Below, piece after piece: positions 25,472 to 34,492 of a DNA stretch of 64,000 nucleotides (position 1 is the first letter of the stretch; the number at the start of each line of letters is the position of its first letter). Position numbers and translations under genes: made by a program. The stretch covers positions 317,681 to 381,680 of the forward strand of contig CAVOZJ010000032.1 in NCBI GenBank assembly GCA_963700885.1. The letters are read 5' to 3'. The DNA is from Anderseniella sp963700885. Lineage in GTDB: Bacteria > Pseudomonadota > Alphaproteobacteria > Rhizobiales > Aestuariivirgaceae. Under the pieces are notes generated by a model that saw nothing but the letters and a program-made list of their open reading frames with translations, did no database searches and had not been told where the DNA came from.

Positions 25472-26239
25472 TTACGCCCGGGTGTTGTGCTGGTTGAGGC
25501 GTTTCTCTGCCGTAAGAAGTCTCTGTGACTCGGCATCGCTTTCCCGCCATGCCGCGCCAACAGATTTCATATGTGCCCGGACCGCCAGTTCGGCCCGGTC
25601 AGGCTCGCGCGACATCACCCCGTCGTATATGGCGCGGTGTTGCTCCAGCAGTGCGTCGCGTCCGCCCTTGTGGCCATACAACAGGTAACGATTGTAGAAC
25701 ACGCCGTGTTCCAGCAGGTTGTAGATTGAGCGAAGCGACTGGATCATCACGATGTTATGACTGGCATCGCTGACGGCTATGTGGAGTTCGACATCAAGCC
25801 TGGCTTCCTGATCAGGGTTTTCGATTTCATGCGCGGCTTCCATGCGCTGCATGATTGATGTCAGTATCTCATGATCAGCGCTGGTTGCCCTTTGAGCCGC
25901 CCAGCGGGCAGCCTGCGCCTCGATGCCTTCACGGAACTCCAGGTAATCACCGGTTGCCTTCTCGTGCTTGCCAAAAAGCCTGATGATAGGTTCGCCGAAT
26001 ATCGAGTTCATGACATCGGCGATATAGGTGCCGCCGCCCTGGCGTGCCGTCAGCAGGCCGGATGCCTCCAGCGCCGCAAGAGCCTCACGCAGGGTCGGGC
26101 GTGAAACCCCGAATTCGCCGGCCAGGTCGCGTTCTCCGGGAAGCCTGTCACCGGGCCGCAACACGCCTTCCAGTATCAACCGCTCGATCTGGTGGACGAT
26201 TTCTGATGATACCCGTTCCTGCCCGACTGGGTGAAACAT
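25472..26239 (-). CDS. GntR-family regulator, FadR/FCD type
   Basis: 255-residue repressor-type regulator. The winged HTH at residues 9-75 (LRPGDRLPGERDLAGEFGVSRPTLREALAALEASGLL) is followed by an FCD effector domain with LEFREGIEAQAARWAAQRAT, FHIAVSDASHN-like ELHIAVSDASHN and HRAIYDGVMSREPDRAE, whose Asp/His residues usually bind metal and a carboxylate ligand. It lies divergent to the TRAP transporter operon, which it probably controls by sensing the imported acid (inference from position). Confidence 0.9.
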   Translation of the reverse strand: MFHPVGQERVSSEIVHQIERLILEGVLRPGDRLPGERDLAGEFGVSRPTLREALAALEASGLLTARQGGGTYIADVMNSIFGEPIIRLFGKHEKATGDYLEFREGIEAQAARWAAQRATSADHEILTSIMQRMEAAHEIENPDQEARLDVELHIAVSDASHNIVMIQSLRSIYNLLEHGVFYNRYLLYGHKGGRDALLEQHRAIYDGVMSREPDRAELAVRAHMKSVGAAWRESDAESQRLLTAEKRLNQHNTRA

Positions 26240-26298
26240 TCAGCCGCCTCCGGCATTATATTTACAAATTTCGAAATAGATCAAACAAGGGTCTTGCA

Positions 26299-26323
26299 AA
26301 TTGGTCAAGTAAATTGTCCAATT
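26299..26323 (+). promoter_or_regulatory. Candidate operator for the FadR-type regulator
   Basis: Inverted repeat AATTGG-13 bp-CCAATT in the 275-bp gap between the divergent GntR gene and the TRAP substrate-binding gene. GntR/FadR proteins bind inverted repeats in such gaps; the spacing is longer than typical FadR sites, so this is a candidate only. Confidence 0.4.
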
Positions 26324-26514
26324 GCGGTTGCGCCTCTGGTGCGGCTCGCCCGCAAGGGCGGTTTTGTGTTTGGTATTGCGCTGACAGGATGTCTGGGGAA
26401 TTATCGCACAGGGTCGGGCTGGAGTGAAAGCTGAGAAGACCTGATGACTTACGCCTGTCACCAAAGCCAGGCGAAGTGTCGAAGTGTACAACGTGCTAGG
26501 GAGGAAATCTGCAC

Positions 26515-27555
26515 ATGAAGAAAATATTGACGGCCGCTGTTGTCGGCGCATCCATGATCGCCATGTCTGCGGTCAGCGCCATGGCTGAACCAGTTCGCCT
26601 GAAAATGGCATCTACCTACCCGTCAAGCCTGACCCAGCTGGGTACCCTGGGCAAGATTCTCGAGGCCAACATCAACGAAATTTCGGGTGGCGAAATTGAG
26701 ATCAAGTATTTCGAACCAGGCGCACTGGTACCCGCGCTTGAAGTGTTTGATGCCGTCAAGAACGGGTCCGTAGATGCGGCCTGGTCAACGCCCGGTTACT
26801 GGCAGGGCAAGGAACCTTCGCTTGCCCTGTTCTCGGCAGTTCCATTTGGCCCCGATGCGCGTGAATATGCAGCCTGGCTGCTGCACGGCGACGGCGAAAA
26901 ATTGATGCAGAAAGTATATGAAAAGCACAATATCCATTCCTTTATATGCGGCGTTATCGCACCGGAAGCATCAGGCTGGTTCCGTGAGCCTCTAAACTCC
27001 ATCGACGACCTCAAGGGCAAGAAGATGCGTTTCTTCGGCCTCGGCGCGAAGGTGATGCAGGAGCTTGGCGTGGACACCCAGTTGCTGGGGGCAGCCGACA
27101 TCTACCCGGCGCTTGAGCGTGGCACCATTGATGCTACTGAATTCTCGATGCCTGCCATCGATCTGAATCTCGGTTTCTATCAGATCGCCAAGCACTACTA
27201 CTTCCCCGGCTGGCACCAGCAGGCCACTACGTTTGAGTTGATGATCAACCTGGACAAGTGGAAGGCCATGACCGGTCAGCAGAAGAAAATCATCGAGGTT
27301 GCCTGCCGCGCCAACTTTGCGCTCGGCATGGCTGAAGGTGAATACATCCAGGGTGCAGCCCTTGCCGAGCTGAAATCCAAGGGCGTTACAATTCACAAGT
27401 GGTCTGATGCCGACCTTGCCAAGCTGAAGGAAACCTGGGAGGGCCTCGTTGTGGAGATCGCCGCCAGCGATGCTGCCTTCAAGGAAGCCTGGGACAGCCT
27501 GCAGAAGTTCCGCGCCGAATATGCAGACTGGAAAGACCTTGGTTACCTGAAGTAG
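26515..27555 (+). CDS. TRAP transporter substrate-binding protein
   Basis: Periplasmic binding protein, 346 residues. A Sec signal peptide (KKILTAAVVGASMIAMSAVSAMAEP, cleavage after AMA near residue 24) is followed by a DctP-family domain. GWFREPLNSIDDLKGKKMRF, GADIYPALERGTIDATEF-like text and YYFPGWHQQAT resemble the TakP alpha-keto-acid branch, in which a conserved Arg and Trp hold a carboxylate. Probable ligand: a 2-oxo or other small organic acid (inference). GGGAGGA at 26500-26506 is a strong ribosome site. First gene of the three-gene transporter. Confidence 0.93.
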   Translation: MKKILTAAVVGASMIAMSAVSAMAEPVRLKMASTYPSSLTQLGTLGKILEANINEISGGEIEIKYFEPGALVPALEVFDAVKNGSVDAAWSTPGYWQGKEPSLALFSAVPFGPDAREYAAWLLHGDGEKLMQKVYEKHNIHSFICGVIAPEASGWFREPLNSIDDLKGKKMRFFGLGAKVMQELGVDTQLLGAADIYPALERGTIDATEFSMPAIDLNLGFYQIAKHYYFPGWHQQATTFELMINLDKWKAMTGQQKKIIEVACRANFALGMAEGEYIQGAALAELKSKGVTIHKWSDADLAKLKETWEGLVVEIAASDAAFKEAWDSLQKFRAEYADWKDLGYLK

Positions 27556-27578
27556 GCTGCAGAAGCTGAAAATTCTTG

Positions 27579-27622
27579 TCCGGCCCGGTGTTCATCACAA
27601 CAGATGATGCTACCGGGCCGGA
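27579..27622 (+). terminator. Intercistronic hairpin after the binding-protein gene
   Basis: Perfect 11-bp stem TCCGGCCCGGT / ACCGGGCCGGA with a nested CATCA/TGATG stem in the loop and no T-run. In transport operons such stems between the binding protein and permease genes commonly limit read-through and protect the upstream mRNA, letting the binding protein be made in excess. Confidence 0.65.
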
Positions 27623-27770
27623 ATATGCTGCAGGGTCAGCGGGTTGATCCTGGAAGACGCATTTACTGCAGTGGTGGATATCGGTTTTCCACCGGGGAAA
27701 TGTAAAAACTGGCAACAGGCACGCGGTCATGATTTGATCGGGACCTGTGGCGTTCCTGAAGGGCAGGGCT

Positions 27771-28334
27771 GTGGGTGGACTATTCAAACTGAGCGCTGGC
27801 ATAGATCGGACGCTGGAAGTCATTGCCAGAATTGGCATGTGGTGTGGATTGGCGCTGGTTGTTGTAGTCTGCTACGATGTACTGTCCCGTTATTTTGGTG
27901 TTGCAAAACCGTTCGGCCTCAATTCGACGATGGTCCAGGAGTCGGAGTATTGGTTGCACACATTCCTGTTCGCGCTGTTGATCGGGTTCACTTATACCAG
28001 GCAGGGCCATGTCCGGATTGACCTCATCAGGGACAAGCTCCCGCTCAGGGCAAAGTATGCCATCGAGATGTTTGGCTGCCTGTTCTTCCTGATTTCATAC
28101 TCTGTTGTAGCTGGCGTTTATTGCTACAAGTATGCACTGGCCTCGTTTTATGAAGGCGAGGCTTCAAAGTCGGTGATCGGCCTTTCCCACATCTGGATAT
28201 TGAAATCCGCACTGCCAATCCTGTTTTTGTTGCTGGGACTTGCCGGTATTTCGCAACTCATCAAGTCGACGGCCGGATTCCTCGGCAAGCTGCCTGACGA
28301 TAAAATAGCCGAAACCGTCGGGGGGGATCTTTAG
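27771..28334 (+). CDS. TRAP transporter small permease (DctQ type)
   Basis: About 187 residues with four membrane segments (starting ARIGMWCGLALVVVVCYDVLSR, then HTFLFALLIGFTYTRQGHVRIDLI, FGCLFFLISYSVVAGVYC, and ALPILFLLLGLAGISQLI), the DctQ fold that bridges the binding protein and the large permease. The YTRQGHVRIDLI segment is the usual signature. A GAAGGG ribosome site 7 bases before GTG 27771 favours that start; GTG 27747 is the longer alternative. Followed by dctM after 2 bp. Confidence 0.88.
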   Translation: MGGLFKLSAGIDRTLEVIARIGMWCGLALVVVVCYDVLSRYFGVAKPFGLNSTMVQESEYWLHTFLFALLIGFTYTRQGHVRIDLIRDKLPLRAKYAIEMFGCLFFLISYSVVAGVYCYKYALASFYEGEASKSVIGLSHIWILKSALPILFLLLGLAGISQLIKSTAGFLGKLPDDKIAETVGGDL

Positions 28335-28336
28335 TC

Positions 28337-29809
28337 ATGACGTTAGTTGAATCCCTTCCGCTGCTGATGTTCGCGGCGTTGGCATTGCTGCTTTTCTCCG
28401 GCTACCCGGTGGCCTTTGTGCTGGGCGGCATAGGTCTGGGGTTTGGCTTCCTGGCCATTTTCATTGATCCATGGTTGTTCGACTGGCCACAGTTCGGTGC
28501 CATCCCGTCACGTATTTTCGGCGCCATTGCGGAAAATCTGATCCTCACTGCCATACCGATGTTCATATTCATGGGCACCATGCTGGAGCGCTCCGGCGTG
28601 GCGCGCGACCTGTTGAATTGCCTGCAGGTTCTGTTGCGCCGGGTGCCTGGCGGGCTTGCGCTGGCGGTCACGATAATGGGAACCATTCTGGCCGCCACCA
28701 CCGGCATTATTGGTGCATCGGTTGTAATGATGTCACTGCTTGCGCTTCCTGTCATGACACAGCGCAACTACGCGCCGACGCTTGCTACCGGAACCATCGC
28801 TGCCTCCGGCACACTTGGTATTCTGATCCCGCCGTCGATCATGCTGGTTATCATGGCTGACCTGCTGGGCCGTTCGGTCGGTAACCTGTTTGTAGCAGCG
28901 GTAATTCCGGGTTTCATGTTGTCGGCGCTGTATATCATCTACATCATTACGCGTTGTACAATCACTCCGCGTCTGGCGCCAAGGCTGCCGGCTGACATGG
29001 GCCCCCAGTCCAAAGGCGGCGTTGCCATCATGGTGTTGCGCAGTTTCATACCGCCATTGGTGCTGATCATGCTGGTACTGGGCTCGATCCTGGGAGGCTT
29101 CGCTACCCCGACCGAGGCGGCCGGTGTGGGCGCCATGGGGGCAATCCTTCTGGCACTGGTCAACCTGGTTGTGTTGCCGATCCTTGGCGTGCCGGAAATG
29201 CATTTTGAGGGTGAGGCGGACGTCGATCTTGGCGACAGGATCGAGGGCATCTCGCTCGGTGCAAGAATGAAGGGTTTTTGGGGTGTTCTGACCCAGGTCG
29301 TATTTCGCGCAGCCCTGACCAACGGCATGCTGTTTGGCATCTTTATCGGTGCAACGCTGTTCTCGTTCGTTTTCCGGTCACTGGGCGGTGATGACATAGT
29401 CATTCATCTGGTCGATTCGCTGGGGCTCGGTTCGTGGGGCCTGCTGTTCCTGTTGATGGCGATCGTGTTCTTCCTTGGTTTCTTTTTTGACTGGATCGAG
29501 ATCACCCTGATTGTGCTGCCGGTATTTTCGCCGATCATCGATTTGCTGGACTTTGGCGATCACATCGCCAAACAGGATGTGGTGTACTGGTTCGCGATCC
29601 TGCTGGCAGTGAACCTGCAGACGTCATTCCTGACCCCGCCGTTTGGTTTCGCATTGTTTTACATGAAGGCGGTAGCGCCGAAGTCAATAAAGATCGAACA
29701 GATCTATCGCGGCATCGTTCCCTTTGTACTGCTGCAGTTGCTAGGTCTTGGTCTGGTCATGAGCTTCCCGCAACTGGCCATGTGGTTGCCGAACAAGTTG
29801 CTGAACTGA
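28337..29809 (+). CDS. TRAP transporter large permease (DctM type)
   Basis: 490-residue inner-membrane protein, the ion-coupled transporter domain of the TRAP system with about 12-14 segments. Family blocks: LLFSGYPVAFVLGGIGLGFG, AIPMFIFMGTMLERSG, TTGIIGASVVMMSLLALP, GILIPPSIMLVIMADL and TPTEAAGVGAMGA. The central loop (residues 290-325) is longer than in small DctM proteins, as in the TakP-like branch. It works with the small permease to move the bound acid with Na+ or H+. Ends just before a bidirectional terminator. Confidence 0.92.
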   Translation: MTLVESLPLLMFAALALLLFSGYPVAFVLGGIGLGFGFLAIFIDPWLFDWPQFGAIPSRIFGAIAENLILTAIPMFIFMGTMLERSGVARDLLNCLQVLLRRVPGGLALAVTIMGTILAATTGIIGASVVMMSLLALPVMTQRNYAPTLATGTIAASGTLGILIPPSIMLVIMADLLGRSVGNLFVAAVIPGFMLSALYIIYIITRCTITPRLAPRLPADMGPQSKGGVAIMVLRSFIPPLVLIMLVLGSILGGFATPTEAAGVGAMGAILLALVNLVVLPILGVPEMHFEGEADVDLGDRIEGISLGARMKGFWGVLTQVVFRAALTNGMLFGIFIGATLFSFVFRSLGGDDIVIHLVDSLGLGSWGLLFLLMAIVFFLGFFFDWIEITLIVLPVFSPIIDLLDFGDHIAKQDVVYWFAILLAVNLQTSFLTPPFGFALFYMKAVAPKSIKIEQIYRGIVPFVLLQLLGLGLVMSFPQLAMWLPNKLLN

Positions 29810-29830
29810 TGGTGAAAAAGTGCGCGCACA

Positions 29831-29863
29831 AAAAAACCGGCGGAATTTCCCGCCGGCTTTTTG
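29831..29863. terminator. Bidirectional rho-independent terminator
   Basis: CCGGCGG/CCGCCGG stem (29837-29843 with 29850-29856, 6-base loop) flanked by a run of A on the left and T on the right, so it works on both strands between the convergent dctM and cytochrome c genes. Confidence 0.85.
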
Positions 29864-29882
29864 TCTCGACTGGCTGAAGTGA

Positions 29883-30269
29883 CTACTTGCTCAGCGAAGC
29901 CAGATACGCTGCCACATCATTGCGCTGATCTTCCTTCGCGAGTTTGAACGTCATCTTGGACTTGCCGCCAATATAGTCCTTGGGGTTGGCCAGGTATTCC
30001 ACAATCTTGACTTCATCCCATTCACCGATTTTGTCGGCGGCTGCCGTAATTCCGTCACCATACTTGAAATCTTCTACGGAAGCTGCCTTGCGTCCGATGA
30101 TGCCGACCAGATGCGGTCCAACCTTGTTTTTTTCTTCTGTCGCTGAGTGGCAGGCCTTGCATTTATTGAAGACCTTTTCACCCTTTGCGGCATCGCCGCC
30201 CTCAGCCAGCGCCACGCCTGACATGGCGCCAAACGCTGCAGCGGCGGCTATAAGAAGTTTGAATTTCAT
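29883..30269 (-). CDS. Class I cytochrome c (c2/c550-like)
   Basis: 128-residue periplasmic cytochrome. A Sec signal peptide runs to about residue 22 (ALAEGG), the heme site is CKACH at 37-41, and the probable sixth ligand Met is in GKSKMTFKL near 106. The layout GDAAKGEKVFNKCKACH ... GPHLVGIIGR ... fits the soluble electron carrier that shuttles between the bc1 complex and oxidases or reductases. Single heme. It stands alone, closed by the shared terminator; an ATT-rich stretch and GGAGGAATTAAAT (30270-30282) precede the start. Confidence 0.9.
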   Translation of the reverse strand: MKFKLLIAAAAAFGAMSGVALAEGGDAAKGEKVFNKCKACHSATEEKNKVGPHLVGIIGRKAASVEDFKYGDGITAAADKIGEWDEVKIVEYLANPKDYIGGKSKMTFKLAKEDQRNDVAAYLASLSK

Positions 30270-30454
30270 TTAATTCCTCCGGTATCGGTCCTTGGATGGG
30301 TTACCCGCTCTCATATGAATACTATATTAGCCTTTCGTGAACATATCGCAAGATCATGACAGCGGATAGCGCCGCATGGTGGAATGGTTCGTTGAAATCA
30401 GGGCTCCGGCATGCTGAAAGCGCTCATAATCAGGACGAACCGGGAAATCAATTG

Positions 30455-32626
30455 ATGGCTGAGACTGTGAAACACGGCGGGTTGACCGTCGCGAAACAAC
30501 TCTATGAATTCGTCAATACCGAAGCATTGCCCGGAACCGGTATCGCACCGGACAGATTTTGGACGGCGGCCGACGAAATCATTCACAGGTTTTCACCCAG
30601 AATTGCCAGCCTCCTGCGCAAGCGCAAGTCGCTGCAGAACAAGATCAATCGCTGGCACAGACACAACGCCGGCCGCGCCATTGATCCGCTCAATTACCGT
30701 GGTTTCCTGGAGGAAATCGGCTACATCATGCCGGACAAGGGAGACTGCAGGGTTGCAACCCGCAACACGGATGACGAGATCGCGAGGGTGGCGGGCCCTC
30801 AGCTCGTTGTGCCGGTCAGCAATGCCCGGTATGCGCTCAATGCCGCCAATGCCCGCTTCGGATCGCTGTATGATGCCTTGTATGGAACCGATGCCGTTTC
30901 CGAACAAGGTGGCGCTGCGCGCGCCGGCGGATTCAACCCGGTTCGCGGCGAAAAGGTCATAGCCTGGACGCGGCGGTTCCTTGACGACGCCGCGCCGCTG
31001 TTTGGCGCAAGCCATGCTGACGTAACCCGCTATTTCATCAAGGGCCGCAAACTGGCGGTGTCGCTGTCATCCGGTTCCGTAACCGGCCTGGTCGACAATG
31101 CCCAGTTCAGGGGTTTCAGGGGGGACAAGGAAAATCCGGCTGCCATTCTGCTGATAAACAATGGCCTGCATATCGAAATTGCTGTCGACCGGTCCCACAT
31201 TATTGGCGCCGGCGATGACGCAGGCGTGGCCGATGTGATTATCGAAAGTGCCATGTCCACCATTATCGATTGTGAGGATTCGGTTGCTGCAGTCGATACC
31301 GAAGACAAGGTCGCGGTGTATCGCAACTGGCTTGGCCTGATGAAGGGTGACCTGACCGCGACGTTCGAGAAAGGCGGAAAATCGATTGTCCGCAGAATGC
31401 TTCCGGACCGCGAGTACACGGCCGTCAATGGCAAACCACTGTCGCTGCACTCACGCTCACTGATGCTGGTGCGCAATGTTGGCCTGCTGATGACCATCGG
31501 ATCAATCAGGGACCGCAGCGGCAATGAGGTTCCAGAAACTCTGCTTGACTCACTGATCAATCCGGTGATTGCGATGCACGACGTCGGGCCCAATGGCACC
31601 TTCCGGAATTCCCGCAAGGGTTCAATCTATGTGGTTGTGCCGAAGCTGCACGGGCCCAGGGAAACAGCGCTGGTCAATCAGTTGTACTCCGCGATTGAGA
31701 CCGCCTTTCACATCAGGCGCAACACGATCAAGATGGGTATCATGGATGAGGAACGCCGCACCACGGTCAACCTCAGGGAATGCATCCGGGCAGCCCGTTC
31801 GCGGGTGTTCTTTATCAATACCGGCTTCCTCGACCGTACCGGTGATGAAATTCATACCTCCATGGAAGCAGGTCCGATGATCCGCAAGGCTGACATGAAG
31901 GTATCCACATGGATTGACGCCTATGAGCGCTGGAATGTGGATGTCGGACTTGAATGCGGCTTGCCCGGCACAGCCCAGATCGGCAAGGGCATGTGGGCCA
32001 TGCCGGACCTGATGGCCGACATGCTTGAACAGAAGATTGCCCATCCAGGGGCCGGCGCCAACACGGCTTGGGTTCCATCCCCGACGGCAGCCACGCTGCA
32101 CGCAACACATTATCATCAGGTCAACGTGGCAGAAGTTCAAAAGCGGCTGGCCACACGCGAAAAGGCCAGACTGCAGGATATTCTGGCAATCCCGCTTGCT
32201 GTGAACCCGGACTGGGATCGCCGGGAAATCCTCAACGAGATCGAAAACAACTGTCAGGGCATTCTCGGCTATGTAGTGCGCTGGGTTGATCAGGGTGTGG
32301 GCTGTTCCAAGGTGCCCGACATCAACAATGTCGGGCTGATGGAGGATCGCGCTACTTTGCGGATTTCGGCCCAGCATCTTGCGAACTGGCTGCGCCACAG
32401 GATCGTGACACGCGGCAAGGTCATGAAGGCCATGAAGAAGATGGCTGCGATTGTGGACCAGCAGAACGCCGGAGATCCGGCCTACAGGCCAATGGCTGGT
32501 GATTTTGACAATTCCATAGCCTTCAGGGCAGCCTGCGACCTGGTGTTTGAAGGCCGCAGGCAACCGTCCGGGTATACAGAACCGGTGCTGCATGCCCGGC
32601 GCAAGGAGGTAAAGGCACGGCCGTGA
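30455..32626 (+). CDS. glcB: Malate synthase G
   Basis: Condenses glyoxylate and acetyl-CoA to malate. 723 residues from the ATG at 30455, the same length as typical MSG enzymes, which is why this start is preferred over the open frame to 30356. Seen: GNGLHIEI-like NNGLHIEIAVDRSH, the catalytic DCEDSVAAVD block, LHSRSLMLVRNVG, GSIYVVVPKLHG, GIMDEERRTTVNL, FLDRTGDEIHTSMEAGPM, and MPDLMADMLEQKIAHPGAGANTAWVPSPTAATLHATHYH at the end of the barrel. Supports growth on two-carbon compounds or glyoxylate from purines or glycine. Confidence 0.95.
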   Translation: MAETVKHGGLTVAKQLYEFVNTEALPGTGIAPDRFWTAADEIIHRFSPRIASLLRKRKSLQNKINRWHRHNAGRAIDPLNYRGFLEEIGYIMPDKGDCRVATRNTDDEIARVAGPQLVVPVSNARYALNAANARFGSLYDALYGTDAVSEQGGAARAGGFNPVRGEKVIAWTRRFLDDAAPLFGASHADVTRYFIKGRKLAVSLSSGSVTGLVDNAQFRGFRGDKENPAAILLINNGLHIEIAVDRSHIIGAGDDAGVADVIIESAMSTIIDCEDSVAAVDTEDKVAVYRNWLGLMKGDLTATFEKGGKSIVRRMLPDREYTAVNGKPLSLHSRSLMLVRNVGLLMTIGSIRDRSGNEVPETLLDSLINPVIAMHDVGPNGTFRNSRKGSIYVVVPKLHGPRETALVNQLYSAIETAFHIRRNTIKMGIMDEERRTTVNLRECIRAARSRVFFINTGFLDRTGDEIHTSMEAGPMIRKADMKVSTWIDAYERWNVDVGLECGLPGTAQIGKGMWAMPDLMADMLEQKIAHPGAGANTAWVPSPTAATLHATHYHQVNVAEVQKRLATREKARLQDILAIPLAVNPDWDRREILNEIENNCQGILGYVVRWVDQGVGCSKVPDINNVGLMEDRATLRISAQHLANWLRHRIVTRGKVMKAMKKMAAIVDQQNAGDPAYRPMAGDFDNSIAFRAACDLVFEGRRQPSGYTEPVLHARRKEVKARP

Positions 32627-32790
32627 CACGGGCTTCATTGCACAGGGCGCCGTGGTCAATCCTTGCCTGCTGTCGCTCACCAGATGCTTCCGGCCGGTTC
32701 CGGTTCCGGCTCCGGAATGGCTGATGACAGTCAGATGATTCAGACCTATCGTTCCCTCAACGCCAAAACCGGTCACAAGGAGTGACAGCC

Positions 32791-33747
32791 ATGCCGACAA
32801 GCCTCAACCAGCCGCTGGGTGGCAATGACATGCCGCGGTTTGCCGGACCTGCCACCATGATGCGCCTGCCGGCCGCGAAAACCGCCCGCGGGCTGGATGC
32901 CTGTTTCGTCGGCGTGCCAATGGATATAGGCACCTCGAACCGTTCCGGCACCCGGCACGGGCCGCGCCAGATCAGGGCGGAAAGCTGCATGTTGCGGCCC
33001 TACAACATGGCCACTGGCGCAGCGCCTTTCGATTCACTTCAGGTCGCCGACATCGGCGATGTCGCCATCAACACGTTTGATCTGAAGAAATCGGTGAAGA
33101 TCATCGAAAAGGCCTACGACCGAATTCTGGCACAGGACTGTAAACCGCTGACACTGGGCGGCGACCACACGCTGACCTTGCCCATATTGCGCGCCATGCA
33201 CAAGAAACACGGGGCCGTTGCGCTGTTGCACGTCGATGCCCACGCCGACATCAACGAGCACATGTTTGGCGAGAGAATTGCCCATGGCACACCGTTCCGG
33301 CGTGCCGTGGAGGAGGGCCTGCTGGCCCAGGACAAGGTATTCCAGATCGGCCTGCGCGGCACCGGGTATGCTCCGGCAGACTTTGACTGGCCCCGCGAGC
33401 AGGGCTTCACCGTGGTTACCGCGGAAGAATGCTGGCACAAGTCAATGACACCGCTGATGGACAAGGTGCGCGCCACCATTGGCGATCAGCCGTGCTACTT
33501 CACCTACGACATCGACAGTCTTGACCCGGCCTTTGCGCCGGGAACCGGAACCGTGGAAATCGGCGGATTGACCACCTGGCAGGCACTGGAAATAGTTCGC
33601 GGCGCCAGGGGACTGAACCTTGTCGGCGGGGATCTGGTGGAGGTGTCTCCGCCCTATGATCCGTCCGGCAATACCGCCCTGATCGGCGCCAACATTCTGT
33701 ATGAAATGCTGTGTGTGCTGCCTGGTGTGAGTTACCCGGAAGGTTAG
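32791..33747 (+). CDS. Agmatinase-family ureohydrolase
   Basis: 318-residue binuclear Mn ureohydrolase. Metal ligands: His in LGGDHTLTL, HVDAHADINEH and YDIDSLDPAFAPGTGT. Agmatinase (SpeB) is the nearest common name, but guanidinobutyrase and other guanidino hydrolases share every motif, so the substrate is open. The strong AAGGAG (32777-32782) is 8 bases before the ATG at 32791; the GTG at 32782 overlaps it and is unlikely. The 164-bp gap before it holds no gene. No polyamine transporter or decarboxylase is adjacent. Confidence 0.86.
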   Translation: MPTSLNQPLGGNDMPRFAGPATMMRLPAAKTARGLDACFVGVPMDIGTSNRSGTRHGPRQIRAESCMLRPYNMATGAAPFDSLQVADIGDVAINTFDLKKSVKIIEKAYDRILAQDCKPLTLGGDHTLTLPILRAMHKKHGAVALLHVDAHADINEHMFGERIAHGTPFRRAVEEGLLAQDKVFQIGLRGTGYAPADFDWPREQGFTVVTAEECWHKSMTPLMDKVRATIGDQPCYFTYDIDSLDPAFAPGTGTVEIGGLTTWQALEIVRGARGLNLVGGDLVEVSPPYDPSGNTALIGANILYEMLCVLPGVSYPEG

Positions 33748-33843
33748 GGGCACAATGGCGCAGGGTCGCAGTACACCCTGTGCAACCGGTTGGGCACACC
33801 CTATGTTGTGGCGCAACACACAACCAGTCTAGAGGCATCGCCT

Positions 33844-34476
33844 TTGCGTTCTGAAAGAATTACAGCCATTGCCGATTATGCCGCTACCACGGCCGCCGGT
33901 TGGCGGCAGATTGCTGTTGAAACGGTGGAGATGGCGCCGGCGCCGGTCGAAATGCAGCCCAATGGTTTCATACAGGCCAACTGGCGCGACCGCCCTTATG
34001 GCCAGCTCGCCAGTCTTGAAGCCCAATCGGTGCATGACGGCACCAGCATTGCTGTCCGGTTGCGATGGGCATCGGAAAGACCTGAGACCGGCGGGCGTGA
34101 AGGCTTTCCCGATGGCGCAGCGATTGCCTTTCCGGTGACTGGCGAACCGGCCCTGTGGTCAATGGGCAATGAAGATGAACCGGTTCAGTTCATCCAGTGG
34201 CAGGCCATGAAAAACCGGGTCCGTTCGGTTGTGGCCTGGGGTATCGGGTCTTCGGTTCCCGGATCTGCGGTCAGCGAAAGCGTGACGGCAGGTTGGTCGC
34301 AGGGGTTCTGGACAATTGTAATGTTGCGCACCCTTGCAGGCGGGCCAGAAGCAGCTACCCTGCAGCCCGGCACGGAAACCCGGATCGGTTTTGCGGTGTG
34401 GAATGGCTCCAACGAGGAGCGCGCCGGCATCAAGGCCGTGTCCGTGGACTGGTCGCCGCTGATAATCGAAGCCTGA
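33844..34476 (+). CDS. Heme-b (gamma) subunit of a DMSO-reductase type II enzyme
   Basis: 210 residues with the EB_dh (ethylbenzene dehydrogenase gamma-like) domain: PNGFIQANWRDRPYGQLASLEAQSVHDG, FPDGAAIAFPV, ALWSMGNEDEPVQFIQWQA and the closing GFAVWNGSNEERAGIKAVS. In EbdC/DdhC/ClrC this subunit binds one heme b through Met and Lys and carries electrons between the iron-sulfur subunit and a cytochrome c; the Met in WSMGNED is a candidate. No signal peptide is seen. A TTG at 33844 is 8 bases after AGAGG; the frame is open to TTG 33790. First gene of the operon. Confidence 0.85.
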   Translation: MRSERITAIADYAATTAAGWRQIAVETVEMAPAPVEMQPNGFIQANWRDRPYGQLASLEAQSVHDGTSIAVRLRWASERPETGGREGFPDGAAIAFPVTGEPALWSMGNEDEPVQFIQWQAMKNRVRSVVAWGIGSSVPGSAVSESVTAGWSQGFWTIVMLRTLAGGPEAATLQPGTETRIGFAVWNGSNEERAGIKAVSVDWSPLIIEA

Positions 34477-34492
34477 AGGAGCAGAAGTCCAA

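Noticed and set aside
31622..32800. 392-codon minus frame opposite malate synthase
   Set aside because: Shadow of glcB; no recognisable domains.
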